Source: Clostridia bacterium
Lineage (GTDB): Bacteria > Bacillota > Clostridia > Oscillospirales > CAG-272
Assembly: GCA_017453325.1 (NCBI GenBank)
Contig: JAFTKK010000071.1
Span: 1 to 38,529 of the forward strand
DNA length: 38,529 nt
Direction: 5' to 3'
Shown: positions 27,648 through 35,558 of the stretch, piece after piece
Numbering within the stretch: position 1 is the stretch's first letter
Layout of the letters: every line of letters begins with the position of its first letter
Made by a program: the position numbers and the translations under genes
Notes under the pieces: model-generated
Seen by the model: only the letters and a program-made list of their open reading frames with translations
Told to the model about the DNA's origin: nothing
The model's database searches: none

Positions 27648-29093
27648 TTAGTGATGCAGCTTCATCAGATGGATTTCGTCGGCGGAACGGCGCGTTTTCA
27701 CCAGCTGCCTGAGGGCCAGGGCGGCGCAAAGGAATTGCGCGATTGCCGTCAGAGCCCAGGAAAGCGGATAGGAGAAATAAATGACCTCAAGCGTCGGGTT
27801 GGCACGGAAAACCGTAAAGATCCAAACGACGCGAAGCACGCAGGCACCGAGGAGCGAGATCACAGCCGAGGACATGGATTTGCCAAGGCCGCGCACAACG
27901 CCGCAGCCCACCTCCATGAAGGCAATGAGGAAATAAGGGATAAGCAGATAGATGATGCGCGTACAGGCAGCATCATAGGCGATTTGCTCAAGGCTGCCCG
28001 CAGCACCGGGTGCTACATCGTAAAGTGCGAGCAGGGGTTCTTTGAGTAAAAAGATCGTGCCGCCAAAGAGCAGGGAAACGCAAAGCGTAATGGCATAGCA
28101 GCAGAGCATGACGCGCCACACGCGCTCGTATTTCGCAGCGCCCGTGTTCTGGCTGGTAAAGGTAATGGCACCTTGATACACCGAGTTTTCCGCGGTATAG
28201 GCGAATCCCTCGAGGTTGGCGGCGGCCGAATTGCCCTTGACTACAGGCTGATAAGTGCCGGTTGGCGGGCACATGGCGTTGTTGATCTGCAGGATGGAGG
28301 ATTGGATCAGCATATTCGAGAGCGAAAAGAGTGAGCCCTGAACGCCCGCAGGCACACCGATATATACGATCTTTTTGAATGCAGAGCGGTCAATGCAGAG
28401 CTTTTTGAAGCGGAAGCGGCAGGGGCCGGCATCTCTTGACAGCTTGAAGAGGAGTAGGAGCGCGGAGGTGAGATTGGAGATCGAGGTGGCGAGTGCCACG
28501 CCCTCGACCGACATATCGCAGACAAGCACGAAAAACAAATTGAGCACCACGTTTAAAAGCCCCGCCGCAGCAAGGACGTAAAGCGGCGTTTTGGTGTCAC
28601 CCTTGGCGCGGAAAATGGCAATGAGGTAATTGGTAAGGGCGAGGAAGGGCACGCCCGCAAAATAAATTTGAGTGTAGAGCGTGGCAAGGTCAAGCAGCTT
28701 GCAATCAGCACCCATCATGGCGAGCACGGGGCGCGAGATAAAGAGCCCCAGTATCATGCTGGCAGAGCCAAAGAGCAGGCTGATGGCGAGGGCGGTGTGC
28801 ACCGTGCGGGAGGTGCGGTCATCCTCCCGCGCGCCCAAATGACGCGCTACCACGACGTTTGCGCCCGTGGCAAAGCCCACGAAAATATTTAAAACGAGAT
28901 TGATAAACGCACCCGTGATGCCGATGGCACCGACGGCGTCTGGCTCTGACGAGAGACCTACCACCATCATATCCGCGGCGTTATAAAAGGTTTGCAGGAG
29001 GTTGGTTGCCATCAAGGGCAAAATGAAAAGAAGGATCTTTCCGAAAAGAGGTCCCTCGGTCATGCTGAGAGCTCTTTTTTTTGCAGCTACCAC
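27648..29093 (-). CDS. MATE family efflux transporter (copy 1)
   Basis: A 481-residue cation-coupled multidrug exporter with twelve predicted membrane helices in two homologous halves. The N-terminus TEGPLFGKILLFILPLMATN and the segment YNAADMMVVGLSSEPDAVGA are typical of clostridial MATE proteins. The start is GTG at 29093, preceded by GAGGGTGA; no better ATG exists before the conserved N-terminus. It is a close paralogue of the next gene, with shared promoter and leader, so the pair arose by tandem duplication. The substrate cannot be read from the sequence. Confidence 0.9.
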   Translation of the reverse strand: MVAAKKRALSMTEGPLFGKILLFILPLMATNLLQTFYNAADMMVVGLSSEPDAVGAIGITGAFINLVLNIFVGFATGANVVVARHLGAREDDRTSRTVHTALAISLLFGSASMILGLFISRPVLAMMGADCKLLDLATLYTQIYFAGVPFLALTNYLIAIFRAKGDTKTPLYVLAAAGLLNVVLNLFFVLVCDMSVEGVALATSISNLTSALLLLFKLSRDAGPCRFRFKKLCIDRSAFKKIVYIGVPAGVQGSLFSLSNMLIQSSILQINNAMCPPTGTYQPVVKGNSAAANLEGFAYTAENSVYQGAITFTSQNTGAAKYERVWRVMLCCYAITLCVSLLFGGTIFLLKEPLLALYDVAPGAAGSLEQIAYDAACTRIIYLLIPYFLIAFMEVGCGVVRGLGKSMSSAVISLLGACVLRVVWIFTVFRANPTLEVIYFSYPLSWALTAIAQFLCAALALRQLVKTRRSADEIHLMKLHH

Positions 29094-29104
29094 GATATCA
29101 CCCT

Positions 29105-29123
29105 CGGCGCGAGTGTTGCGCCG
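29105..29123 (-). promoter_or_regulatory. 5' leader hairpin of MATE copy 1
   Basis: CGGCGC (29123-29118 on the minus strand) pairs with GCGCCG (29110-29105), 7-base loop. It stands between the predicted mRNA start and the GAGGGTGA ribosome binding site. The second MATE gene has a matching hairpin of different sequence. Confidence 0.55.
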
Positions 29124-29135
29124 CCTTTCAACCTC

Positions 29136-29164
29136 ATTATAAAAACAAAGTCATACCGTGTCAA
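29136..29164 (-). promoter_or_regulatory. consensus promoter of MATE copy 1
   Basis: TTGACA (29164-29159), 17-base spacer, TATAAT (29141-29136): full consensus on both elements. The leader would be only about 35 bases long. Confidence 0.88.
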
Positions 29165-29188
29165 GCCCTTTTCCTGCTTTTAAAAGAA

Positions 29189-29231
29189 AAAAGTGCTCCC
29201 GACGGCCATTGTGACCGCAGGGAGCGCTTTT
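29189..29231 (-). terminator. terminator of the second MATE gene
   Basis: A 12-bp stem (29189-29200 with 29220-29231, one wobble) closed by a structured loop, followed on the minus strand by a T run. It isolates the two MATE genes from each other. Confidence 0.82.
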
Positions 29232-29235
29232 AGGC

Positions 29236-30666
29236 TCATTTGACGTTTTGAGCGATCTCTTCTGTCCGAACGGATTGCTTTTTCAAAACGGTCAGCACCA
29301 TCACGAACTGCACCGCGCCCGTCAAAAGCCAGGAGAGGGGGTAGGAAACGTAGATCGATTCCAGCGTTTCGAAATGCTCAAAGACCGTTAAGATCCAAAC
29401 CACGCGCAAGAGGCAGGTGCCGATCAGCGTGATAACGGTGGCGGAAATTGCCTTTTTGAGGCCGCGCGCCATGGCGTTGGTGGTATCAAAAAACGCATAA
29501 AGCACGAAAGGAAGCAGATGGTAAAAAATACGGGTATAGGCTGCATTGAAGGCGACGTGCTCAAGGCTGCCCGCTTCGCCGTCCACCACACCGTACAGCG
29601 CGAAAAGCGGCGTGTGCAGCAGGAAAATGAGCAGCGTGAAGAAGAGTGCCACGGCCAGCGAGCAGAGCATGCAAAGCTTCATGACACGGCACACGCGGTC
29701 ATACTTTTCCGCGCCTGCATTTTGCCCCGTAAAGGTTACGGTAGCCTGGTGCACGGCGGCGACGGCGGTGAAGGCAAAGTTTTCAAGATTGGCGGCCGCC
29801 GCGTTGCCGCTGACAACGGGCTGAAAGCTGCTGCCCGCCGTCACAACCGCGTTGTTGACGCGTAAAATAGAGGATTGAATGAGAATGTTGGAGAGCGAAA
29901 AGAGTGCGGATTGTAATCCCGAGGGTAGACCGATGTAAAGGATCTCACCGAAGGCGCGCCTGTCAAGGCAGAGCTTTTTGAAGCGGAAGCGGCAGGGGCC
30001 ATCCTCCCGCATGAGAAGCGCCACAAGGATCACGGCGTTGGCAAGATTGGAGATCGAGGTGGCGTATGCAACACCGTCAACCGACATGTCGCACACAAGC
30101 ACGAAAAACAGATTGAGTGCCACGTTCAAAACACCGGTGAGGGACAGCACGTACAGCGGCGTTTTGGTGTCGCCCTTGGCGCGGAAGATCGAAATGGCAT
30201 AGTTGGCGATCGAGATAAAGGGCACGCCGAGGAAATAGATCTTGGTGTAGAGTGTGGCAAGATCAAGCAGCTCGGCCTTGGCGCCCATGAGCTCAAGAAT
30301 GGGGCGAGAAAAGAAGAAGCCCGCAATTGCGCTCACTACGCCAAAGATCGCACTCATCGCGAGGGCCGTGTGCACTGTGCGCGAGACAAGCTCGTCCTTT
30401 TTGGCACCGATATGGCGCGCGATCATGACGTTGGCGCCCGTGGAAAAGCCGATAAAAACGTTGACGATGAGGGCAATCAGCGCACCCGTGGTGCCGATGG
30501 CACCGACCGCGTTTTCCTCAGCGGAAAGCCCCACGATCATCATATCCGCCGCGTTATAGCAGATCTGCAAAAGATTGGAGAGCATGAGGGGCAGGATAAA
30601 GAGGACGATCTTGGAAAAAAGCGGTCCCTCGGTCAATTTCAGCGTTTTTTGTTTGGTTAGTGTCAT
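29236..30666 (-). CDS. MATE family efflux transporter (copy 2)
   Basis: A 476-residue MATE exporter, clearly paralogous to copy 1 over its whole length (shared blocks such as GPLFSKIVLFILPLM, YNAADMMIVGLSAEENAVGA and GPCRFRFKKLCLDR). ATG at 30666 is chosen because GAGGGTGA precedes it and the protein then aligns with copy 1; the frame is open to 30732, but that part overlaps the promoter. It has its own promoter and terminator. The divergence in loops and C-terminus suggests different substrates. Confidence 0.9.
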   Translation of the reverse strand: MTLTKQKTLKLTEGPLFSKIVLFILPLMLSNLLQICYNAADMMIVGLSAEENAVGAIGTTGALIALIVNVFIGFSTGANVMIARHIGAKKDELVSRTVHTALAMSAIFGVVSAIAGFFFSRPILELMGAKAELLDLATLYTKIYFLGVPFISIANYAISIFRAKGDTKTPLYVLSLTGVLNVALNLFFVLVCDMSVDGVAYATSISNLANAVILVALLMREDGPCRFRFKKLCLDRRAFGEILYIGLPSGLQSALFSLSNILIQSSILRVNNAVVTAGSSFQPVVSGNAAAANLENFAFTAVAAVHQATVTFTGQNAGAEKYDRVCRVMKLCMLCSLAVALFFTLLIFLLHTPLFALYGVVDGEAGSLEHVAFNAAYTRIFYHLLPFVLYAFFDTTNAMARGLKKAISATVITLIGTCLLRVVWILTVFEHFETLESIYVSYPLSWLLTGAVQFVMVLTVLKKQSVRTEEIAQNVK

Positions 30667-30677
30667 CACGTCACCCT

Positions 30678-30691
30678 CGGCAAGCATGCCG
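30678..30691 (-). promoter_or_regulatory. 5' leader hairpin of MATE copy 2
   Basis: CGGCA (30691-30687 on the minus strand) pairs with TGCCG (30682-30678) around a 4-base loop, placed as in copy 1 between the predicted mRNA start and the GAGGGTGA site. Confidence 0.5.
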
Positions 30692-30703
30692 CCTTTCCCC
30701 CTC

Positions 30704-30732
30704 ATTATAAAGCGCCGCTCCCGCGAAGTCAA
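30704..30732 (-). promoter_or_regulatory. promoter of MATE copy 2
   Basis: TTGACT (30732-30727), 17-base spacer, TATAAT (30709-30704), in the same relation to the start as in copy 1. Confidence 0.85.
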
Positions 30733-30833
30733 CCGCTTAAAAAAATAAAATGAGGTTTCTTGGCAAACGGGTGGATTTTTTGCTGAAAATATGGTAAGAT
30801 AACATTGATGAATTTTTGAAAGGGGACAAAACC

Positions 30834-31130
30834 ATGGTAAAACATATGATCATCTGGAAAATGAAGGACGAGGCGGCGGATAAGGCGGCAACCGCGCAAA
30901 AGATCAAGGTGGCGCTTGAGGGGCTTGTCGGCAAGATCGACGGGCTGCTTGAGATGCATATCCTCACCGAGTGCTATGCTTGCTCGGCGGGTGACGTGAT
31001 GATGGATTCCGCATTTGCCGACTTTGCGGCGCTGGAGGCTTATCAGAAGCATCCGCTGCACGTGGAGATCGCCGACGGAATGGTCAGACCCGTGATGTGT
31101 CAGCGTCTTTCCTTTGATTACGAAGCCTGA
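30834..31130 (+). CDS. Dabb family protein (stress-responsive alpha-beta barrel)
   Basis: A 98-residue protein of the Dabb/ferredoxin-like dimeric barrel family. It begins MVKHMIIWKMKDEAADKAA and has the typical FADFAALEAYQKHPLHVE segment, where a conserved histidine follows the helix. The family includes small proteins of mostly unknown function. ATG at 30834 follows AAAGGGG; a TTG at 30816 is in frame but overlaps that site. Only an extended -10 (TGGTAAGAT near 30792) is seen as a promoter. It converges on the LysR gene and shares its terminator. Confidence 0.88.
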   Translation: MVKHMIIWKMKDEAADKAATAQKIKVALEGLVGKIDGLLEMHILTECYACSAGDVMMDSAFADFAALEAYQKHPLHVEIADGMVRPVMCQRLSFDYEA

Positions 31131-31171
31131 AATAACAGAAAAGACCGCAGATGCGGTCTTTTCTGTTATTT
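31130..31171. terminator. bidirectional terminator between Dabb and LysR genes
   Basis: A perfect 19-bp stem (31130-31148 with 31153-31171) and 4-base loop. It overlaps both stop codons: the final A of the Dabb TGA and the TAA of the LysR gene. Confidence 0.9.
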
Positions 31172-32008
31172 GGTATTGTTTTTGCTTTTTAAAAATGCAA
31201 TAAACTGCTGCACTGCGTCGGTCACACCGCGTTTGTAATAGCCGTAGGTGACCTGTCGTTCCTCGAAATCGGTCACGTCGAGGAAGATGGCACGATCCGA
31301 GGTCAGCGTCTCGCCGCTGATACCGATGCCGAGTCCCGCCTCGATGCATTTGTTGTAACAGAGCGCGTCGTTACATTGCATCACGATATTGGGGGTAAAG
31401 CCCGCATGCCGACAGATATCGAGCAGCATTTTGTGCGTGTTGGTCTCGGTGCCCATTGTGATAAAGGGCTCGTTGGAAAGCTGACGCAGGGTCAGCTTTT
31501 TGCCGCGCAGGTGGCTGTCGGCTGCCGCTTTGATGGTAAAGCGCTGGGTGTAGAGCTCAAATTTTTCAAATTCGGTGTAGCACCCGTCCGATTTATCGAT
31601 AATGATATCGTAATTTTCAAAGTCGGTCACGGCGAAGTCGTAAACGGCCTTGAATTTTGCCTGCGGATATTTGGCGGTGTATTCGATGATATGATCGGTC
31701 ACCTTACTGCGGATGGTGCGCACCAGCAGGCGGATCTCACGATCGGCCTCGCGCTTCGCGCGGATGGCGGCGGTGGCGCCGTCGAGCTCCTCAAACACCA
31801 CGCAAAGCGCGCGCTGCAAGCGCTCGCCGCTGTCGTTAAGGCGAATGCGGTTGGGGGTGCGGTCAAAAAGCTTTTCGCCAAGCTCTGCCTCCAGGCGCTT
31901 GACGGCCGCCGAGACGGATGTGGTGGGTACAAGATATTTTTCTGCCGTTTTGGCAAAGCTTTCTTCCTTGGCGCTTTCAAAAAAGTAGCGCAGCTGCAGC
32001 AGTTCCAT
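31166..32008 (-). CDS. LysR family transcriptional regulator
   Basis: A 280-residue regulator. The N-terminal winged helix-turn-helix (MELLQLRYFFESAKEESFAKTA..., about residues 1-60) is typical, with the usual P/TTSVSAAVKRLEAELGEKLF recognition region, followed by a co-inducer domain (about 90-275) that is moderately diverged. ATG at 32008 follows GAGGTGAT. It is divergent from the DUF4886 lipoprotein gene; a 29-bp interrupted palindrome between the two promoters is a likely operator. The effector is unknown. Confidence 0.92.
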   Translation of the reverse strand: MELLQLRYFFESAKEESFAKTAEKYLVPTTSVSAAVKRLEAELGEKLFDRTPNRIRLNDSGERLQRALCVVFEELDGATAAIRAKREADREIRLLVRTIRSKVTDHIIEYTAKYPQAKFKAVYDFAVTDFENYDIIIDKSDGCYTEFEKFELYTQRFTIKAAADSHLRGKKLTLRQLSNEPFITMGTETNTHKMLLDICRHAGFTPNIVMQCNDALCYNKCIEAGLGIGISGETLTSDRAIFLDVTDFEERQVTYGYYKRGVTDAVQQFIAFLKSKNNTK

Positions 32009-32025
32009 AACATCACCTCAATGAT

Positions 32026-32054
32026 AGTTTACCACATTTTAAAAGATGGTGCAA
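32026..32054 (-). promoter_or_regulatory. promoter of the LysR gene
   Basis: TTGCAC (32054-32049), 17-base spacer, TAAACT (32031-32026). The candidate operator starts two bases upstream of the -35. Confidence 0.6.
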
Positions 32055-32055
32055 C

Positions 32056-32084
32056 CCCATTTTATCCTATTATTTACAAATGGG
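32056..32084. promoter_or_regulatory. candidate LysR operator
   Basis: CCCATTT (32056-32062) and AAATGGG (32078-32084) form a perfect inverted repeat with a 15-base centre; T62-N15-A78 brackets an AT-rich core as in LysR-type boxes. It overlaps the -35 of the lipoprotein promoter and abuts that of the regulator. Confidence 0.6.
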
Positions 32085-32101
32085 TAAGCCTGCAATATAA
32101 T
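32073..32101 (+). promoter_or_regulatory. promoter of the DUF4886 lipoprotein gene
   Basis: TTTACA (32073-32078), 17-base spacer, TATAAT (32096-32101). Its -35 lies inside the candidate LysR operator. Confidence 0.7.
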
Positions 32102-32118
32102 ATGAGCGAAGGGAGCTG

Positions 32119-33114
32119 ATGCTTTTTATGAATACGTGCAAAAAAATCATTTCGCTGTTATTGGTGCTCACGCTGCTGTTGGGTGTTTTGGTGGCCTGTA
32201 AGGATACGGGAGGCACAGACCCGCAGGAGCCGCAAAATCCGCAGGAGCCTTCGGCACATATGCTGGACGGAAAGCGCGTGCTGTTTATCGGCAACTCGTT
32301 TACCTATTACGGAAAATGTGTGCTTGAGAAAAAGCAGAGCGTGCGCACGCAGGCCGAGCGCGACAACGACAAGGGCTATTTTTACGAGCTTTGTAAGCAA
32401 AACGGTGCCGAGGTCTCGGTGACAAACTGGACCTGGGGCGGCCACACGCTGGAGGATACCTTTGGCGGCAGCTGCGCAGCCGACCGCGGGTGCAACGGGG
32501 TCGACCATCTGGCGGCGCTGACCAACCGCAGCTACGATTATGTGATCATTCAAGAGGGCTCGTCGGTGAGTGAGAATATCGTTTCCGTGATCGAGGAGAT
32601 CATGGCGATCTTCAAGGCGGCCAACCCCGACGTAAAATTCCTTTGCATCGCGCAAAGCAATCATCATTTTCAAAATAATACCACGCTGCTTTCTGCCCTT
32701 AAGACCTTGGAGGAAAAGGGCATGACCATTGTGGATTGGGGCAAGCTGGTGGCCGATATCGTGAACGGTGAGGTCAGCGCGCCGGGTGCTGCCGAGATCT
32801 ACAACAAAAACAGCTTTATCGTTTGCAAAAGTGCTGCCGACGGCTACCATCCCAATATGCTGACGGGCTATATCACCGCGCTCTTTGTGTATTGCGCCAT
32901 CACGGGTGAGAAGGCTGAGGGCCAGCCCTATGCGTTTTGTGACGACAAGAGTGTGAACAGTAAATTTGATACCGTTGACTACTGTAACGATTATTACACC
33001 TACAATAATGCCACAACCAATTTCCCCGAGATCTTCAATTCCGATGCCGACATGAAGGGTATTCAGCAGCTGATCGACACCTATCTTGCCGCCAAGGCAT
33101 ACCGTAATTATTAA
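32119..33114 (+). CDS. DUF4886 / SGNH-hydrolase-like lipoprotein
   Basis: A 331-residue secreted lipoprotein. The signal peptide (IISLLLVLTLLLGVLVAC) ends in a lipobox with Cys27, followed by a Pro/Gln/Glu linker. The mature domain has GNSFT (residues 58-62, the catalytic-serine block of SGNH hydrolases) and a late DGYHPN with Asp and His as in block V. Esterase or acetyl-esterase activity on carbohydrate is likely but not shown. GGGAG lies close to ATG 32119; ATG 32128 (MNTCKK) is an equally plausible start with longer spacing. It is probably controlled by the divergent LysR protein. Confidence 0.85.
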   Translation: MLFMNTCKKIISLLLVLTLLLGVLVACKDTGGTDPQEPQNPQEPSAHMLDGKRVLFIGNSFTYYGKCVLEKKQSVRTQAERDNDKGYFYELCKQNGAEVSVTNWTWGGHTLEDTFGGSCAADRGCNGVDHLAALTNRSYDYVIIQEGSSVSENIVSVIEEIMAIFKAANPDVKFLCIAQSNHHFQNNTTLLSALKTLEEKGMTIVDWGKLVADIVNGEVSAPGAAEIYNKNSFIVCKSAADGYHPNMLTGYITALFVYCAITGEKAEGQPYAFCDDKSVNSKFDTVDYCNDYYTYNNATTNFPEIFNSDADMKGIQQLIDTYLAAKAYRNY

Positions 33115-33294
33115 GGGTCTGCGTCATTTGGTGACGAGTGTGTGCCAAAAAAACACACATAAAAATTGAAATTCGCAAGAATTTCTACCTTAAAGCAAAA
33201 AGCCGCCTATGCTATCGATATTTGATAGCATAGGCGGCTTCATTTTTTGTTTGTTTCGTGTGTTTTTGGTCTGCGCGAATGATGCGGACCCTTA
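33112..33294. repeat. palindromic dispersed repeat with central bidirectional terminator (full copy)
   Basis: Fills the space between two convergent genes. Its ends are inverted copies: TAAGGGTCTGCGTCATT (33112-33128) and, on the minus strand, TAAGGGTCCGCATCATT (33294-33278), two differences in 17. Each end contains the TAA stop codon of its gene. Both arms carry a C-C-A-n-A-C-A-C-A-C type block and meet at the hairpin 33200-33240. The minus-strand half matches 10607-10697. Confidence 0.75.
33200..33240. terminator. bidirectional terminator at the centre of the repeat
   Basis: A perfect 17-bp stem (33200-33216 with 33224-33240), 7-base loop, with A/T runs on both sides. It serves the lipoprotein gene and the antiporter gene. 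Confidence 0.9.
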
Positions 33295-34614
33295 TTTTGC
33301 TACGGGAACCTGCTCGGTTGCTTCGGTGGCAGATTGCTCCATTTTTTGTTTGGCTTCCTCACGTGCGCTGGTCTTGCCCTCGGGCTTGATGTCGCCGGCC
33401 TTGAGCAGACACATCTTCGTGAGCATCGGGCCGATGAGCTCGTAGATAAGCACGGCCATCAGCGTGATATTCGCAACGATCGCGCCCTCGCTACCGAGCT
33501 GCTCCTTGGCCTTGATCGCCATGCCGAGCGCCACACCTGCCTGGGGCAGGAGCGTGATACCGAGGTATTTGATGATGTTGGGGTCACAGTGCGTGGCCTG
33601 CGAGCTGATGCGTGCGCCCGTGTATTTGCCGAGCGAGCGAGCGATGATATAAACGACACCGATGATCACAACGGCGAAATCGGTAAAGACAGAAAGCTCC
33701 AGCTCCGCGCCGCTGATCACGAAGAAGAGAATGAAAATGGGGGCGGTCCAGCGGTCAAGGCGGTCCATCAGCTCCTCGGAGAAGTCACACATATTGCAGA
33801 ACACGGTACCGAGCATCATGCAGGTGAGCAGGGAGGAGAAGGCAATGTGCACGCCGCCGATCTCGAACTTCAGCGTCGAGAGTGCCACGGTGAGCAGCAC
33901 GAAGGCCACCGACATGGAAAGACGCTTGGAGCGAGAGTGGAAGAAGCGCTCGAAGAAGGTGATCAGCACACCCATCAGCGCGCCGAGCACGAGGGAGAGC
34001 ACGATCTCGATCAGGGGCTCTACGATGATGGAAACGATGTCCACCGCGCCCGAGATAATAGCCTTTGCAATGCCAAAGGAGATAGCGAACAGGATCAGAC
34101 CCACGGCATCGTCGAGTGCCACAACGGGCAGAAGGATGTTCGTGAGAGGCCCTTTTGCCTTATACTGACGTACCACCATCAAAGTAGCGGCAGGGGCGGT
34201 GGCAGAGGCCACGGCACCGAGCACGATGGCGGCGGGCAGGGGGAGCTTGTCGGGCATGGCGAAATGCAGACCGATGAGGGCGGCATCCACCAAAATCGTG
34301 GTAACGACTGCCTGGAAAATACCCACGACAGTTGCCTGCTTGCCGATCTTTTTGAGCTCGTGCAGGCGGAACTCATTGCCGATGGAGAAGGCGATGAAGC
34401 CGAGTGCCACGTCGGAAATGATAGAAAAGCTATGTACGTTTTCCATGCTGATAAAGCCAAGACCCTTCACGCCGATGGCGCCAATGAGGTAGGGGCCGAG
34501 GATCACACCTGCGATGAGGTATGCGGTCACGGCAGGCAGACCTGCCAGCTTTGCAAGGCGGGAGAGCATCAGACCCGCAATGAGGGCAAGGGATAAAGCC
34601 AATAAGGTTTCCAT
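33292..34614 (-). CDS. cation:proton antiporter, Kef/CPA2 type
   Basis: A 440-residue membrane protein with about twelve helices, beginning METLLALSLALIAGLMLSRL. The segments AVTAYLIAGVILGPYLIG and LPVVALDDAVGLILFA (with the conserved paired Asp) are typical of Na+/H+ or K+/H+ exchangers of the CPA2 superfamily. No C-terminal RCK/TrkA domain is present; the tail is short and charged. ATG at 34614 follows AGAGGAG; the frame upstream to 34644 lacks a better site. Its ion cannot be decided from the sequence. Confidence 0.9.
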   Translation of the reverse strand: METLLALSLALIAGLMLSRLAKLAGLPAVTAYLIAGVILGPYLIGAIGVKGLGFISMENVHSFSIISDVALGFIAFSIGNEFRLHELKKIGKQATVVGIFQAVVTTILVDAALIGLHFAMPDKLPLPAAIVLGAVASATAPAATLMVVRQYKAKGPLTNILLPVVALDDAVGLILFAISFGIAKAIISGAVDIVSIIVEPLIEIVLSLVLGALMGVLITFFERFFHSRSKRLSMSVAFVLLTVALSTLKFEIGGVHIAFSSLLTCMMLGTVFCNMCDFSEELMDRLDRWTAPIFILFFVISGAELELSVFTDFAVVIIGVVYIIARSLGKYTGARISSQATHCDPNIIKYLGITLLPQAGVALGMAIKAKEQLGSEGAIVANITLMAVLIYELIGPMLTKMCLLKAGDIKPEGKTSAREEAKQKMEQSATEATEQVPVAK

Positions 34615-34647
34615 AAAGTCACTCCTCTTAAAATTAAAATCCAACTG

Positions 34648-34676
34648 ATTATAGCACCGCCATAGGGGAAAGTCAA
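34648..34676 (-). promoter_or_regulatory. sigma-A promoter of the antiporter gene
   Basis: TTGACT (34676-34671), 17-base spacer, TATAAT (34653-34648), about 30 bases before the ATG at 34614. Confidence 0.8.
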
Positions 34677-34682
34677 GAGTTT

Positions 34683-34981
34683 TTTACATATTTATTATAA
34701 ATAAGTTGATATGCAAAAGATTATCACCCCGATGTGCGCCCGAGGCATCGTAAGGATGGTCCGGCAAAGGGGAAGCTATTAGGAAAGCAATCACGTCAAG
34801 GCGCCGCAGTGATTTCCGATGATGAGGAGGAAGAGAACTATTTGCACAGCGTCATCTTTCGGCGGCCTTTTTGCTTTGCTTTGTTGCGGATAAAAGGTGT
34901 CTGAAGCCTTGTGCGATTGTTTATTAGGGTACAATATAGTCGTCTGCTGTGTTTATCTTCCAATTGTGTTTGGTAACCATT
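34683..34981. other. intergenic region with no supported gene
   Basis: About 300 bases between the antiporter promoter and the next gene. A plus-strand frame (34734-34904) is open from a GTG and would give 56 basic residues, but has no ribosome binding site. It may be a decayed gene end or non-coding. No strong hairpin was found. Confidence 0.5.
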
Positions 34982-35509
34982 TTAGATAACATCGTCTAAT
35001 TCGTTACAGTCATACATTATGGAATGATAGGCAAAGACAATTTCATCCTTGTTATGCAAGATTACAAGATAAAATTCATCGCCCGAGGCAGAAAGCTCAA
35101 AGGGGGTTCTTACCTTAGGCGCAATGCATCTTCCGTGTTTTGCAAAATAAATTACGTCAACTGTGTGACGACCTTCGTTATAACTTTTGGGAATTTCATC
35201 GAGAGATACGCGGGATACCGTATCCTTCACAATTGAAAAACCATTTTGCCCGATCATTTTTGAGAACATCACATCGCGTATAATTCTATAAACAAACATA
35301 GCGGGAAAAGTCGCACATATCAAAGCAAAAACAATGCCCAAAATTAAAATATATTTGGATACATATATCGATAAAAGAAAAAGCGGAACAAATATCAACA
35401 GTAATACTGCCAATAAAACCGAGTCATGCATTAAATTTGCTTTGGATAACCGCTTAAACTCTACTTTGCAGTATTCTCGCGTCAATATGTTTTTGGACAC
35501 TTTTTTCAC
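34982..35509 (-). CDS. small membrane protein of unknown function
   Basis: A 175-residue protein with two adjacent hydrophobic segments (about residues 28-50 and 52-75) and a soluble C-terminal half that ends in acidic residues. I do not recognise the family. The start is taken as GTG at 35509 with a weak AAAGG site; GTG at 35500 is possible. Codon use is more AT-rich than in the core genes, suggesting recent gain. It stands alone with its own promoter, next to the palindrome array. Confidence 0.65.
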   Translation of the reverse strand: MKKVSKNILTREYCKVEFKRLSKANLMHDSVLLAVLLLIFVPLFLLSIYVSKYILILGIVFALICATFPAMFVYRIIRDVMFSKMIGQNGFSIVKDTVSRVSLDEIPKSYNEGRHTVDVIYFAKHGRCIAPKVRTPFELSASGDEFYLVILHNKDEIVFAYHSIMYDCNELDDVI

Positions 35510-35529
35510 CGCCTTTCTTTTGCATCTTA

Positions 35530-35558
35530 GTTATATCACACTTTCGCAAATAAATCAA
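35530..35558 (-). promoter_or_regulatory. promoter of the orphan membrane protein gene
   Basis: TTGATT (35558-35553), 17-base spacer, TATAAC (35535-35530). Confidence 0.65.

Noticed and set aside
33334..34596. 420-codon plus-strand frame rich in His, Glu and Gly
   Set aside because: Antisense to the antiporter gene; no start signals.
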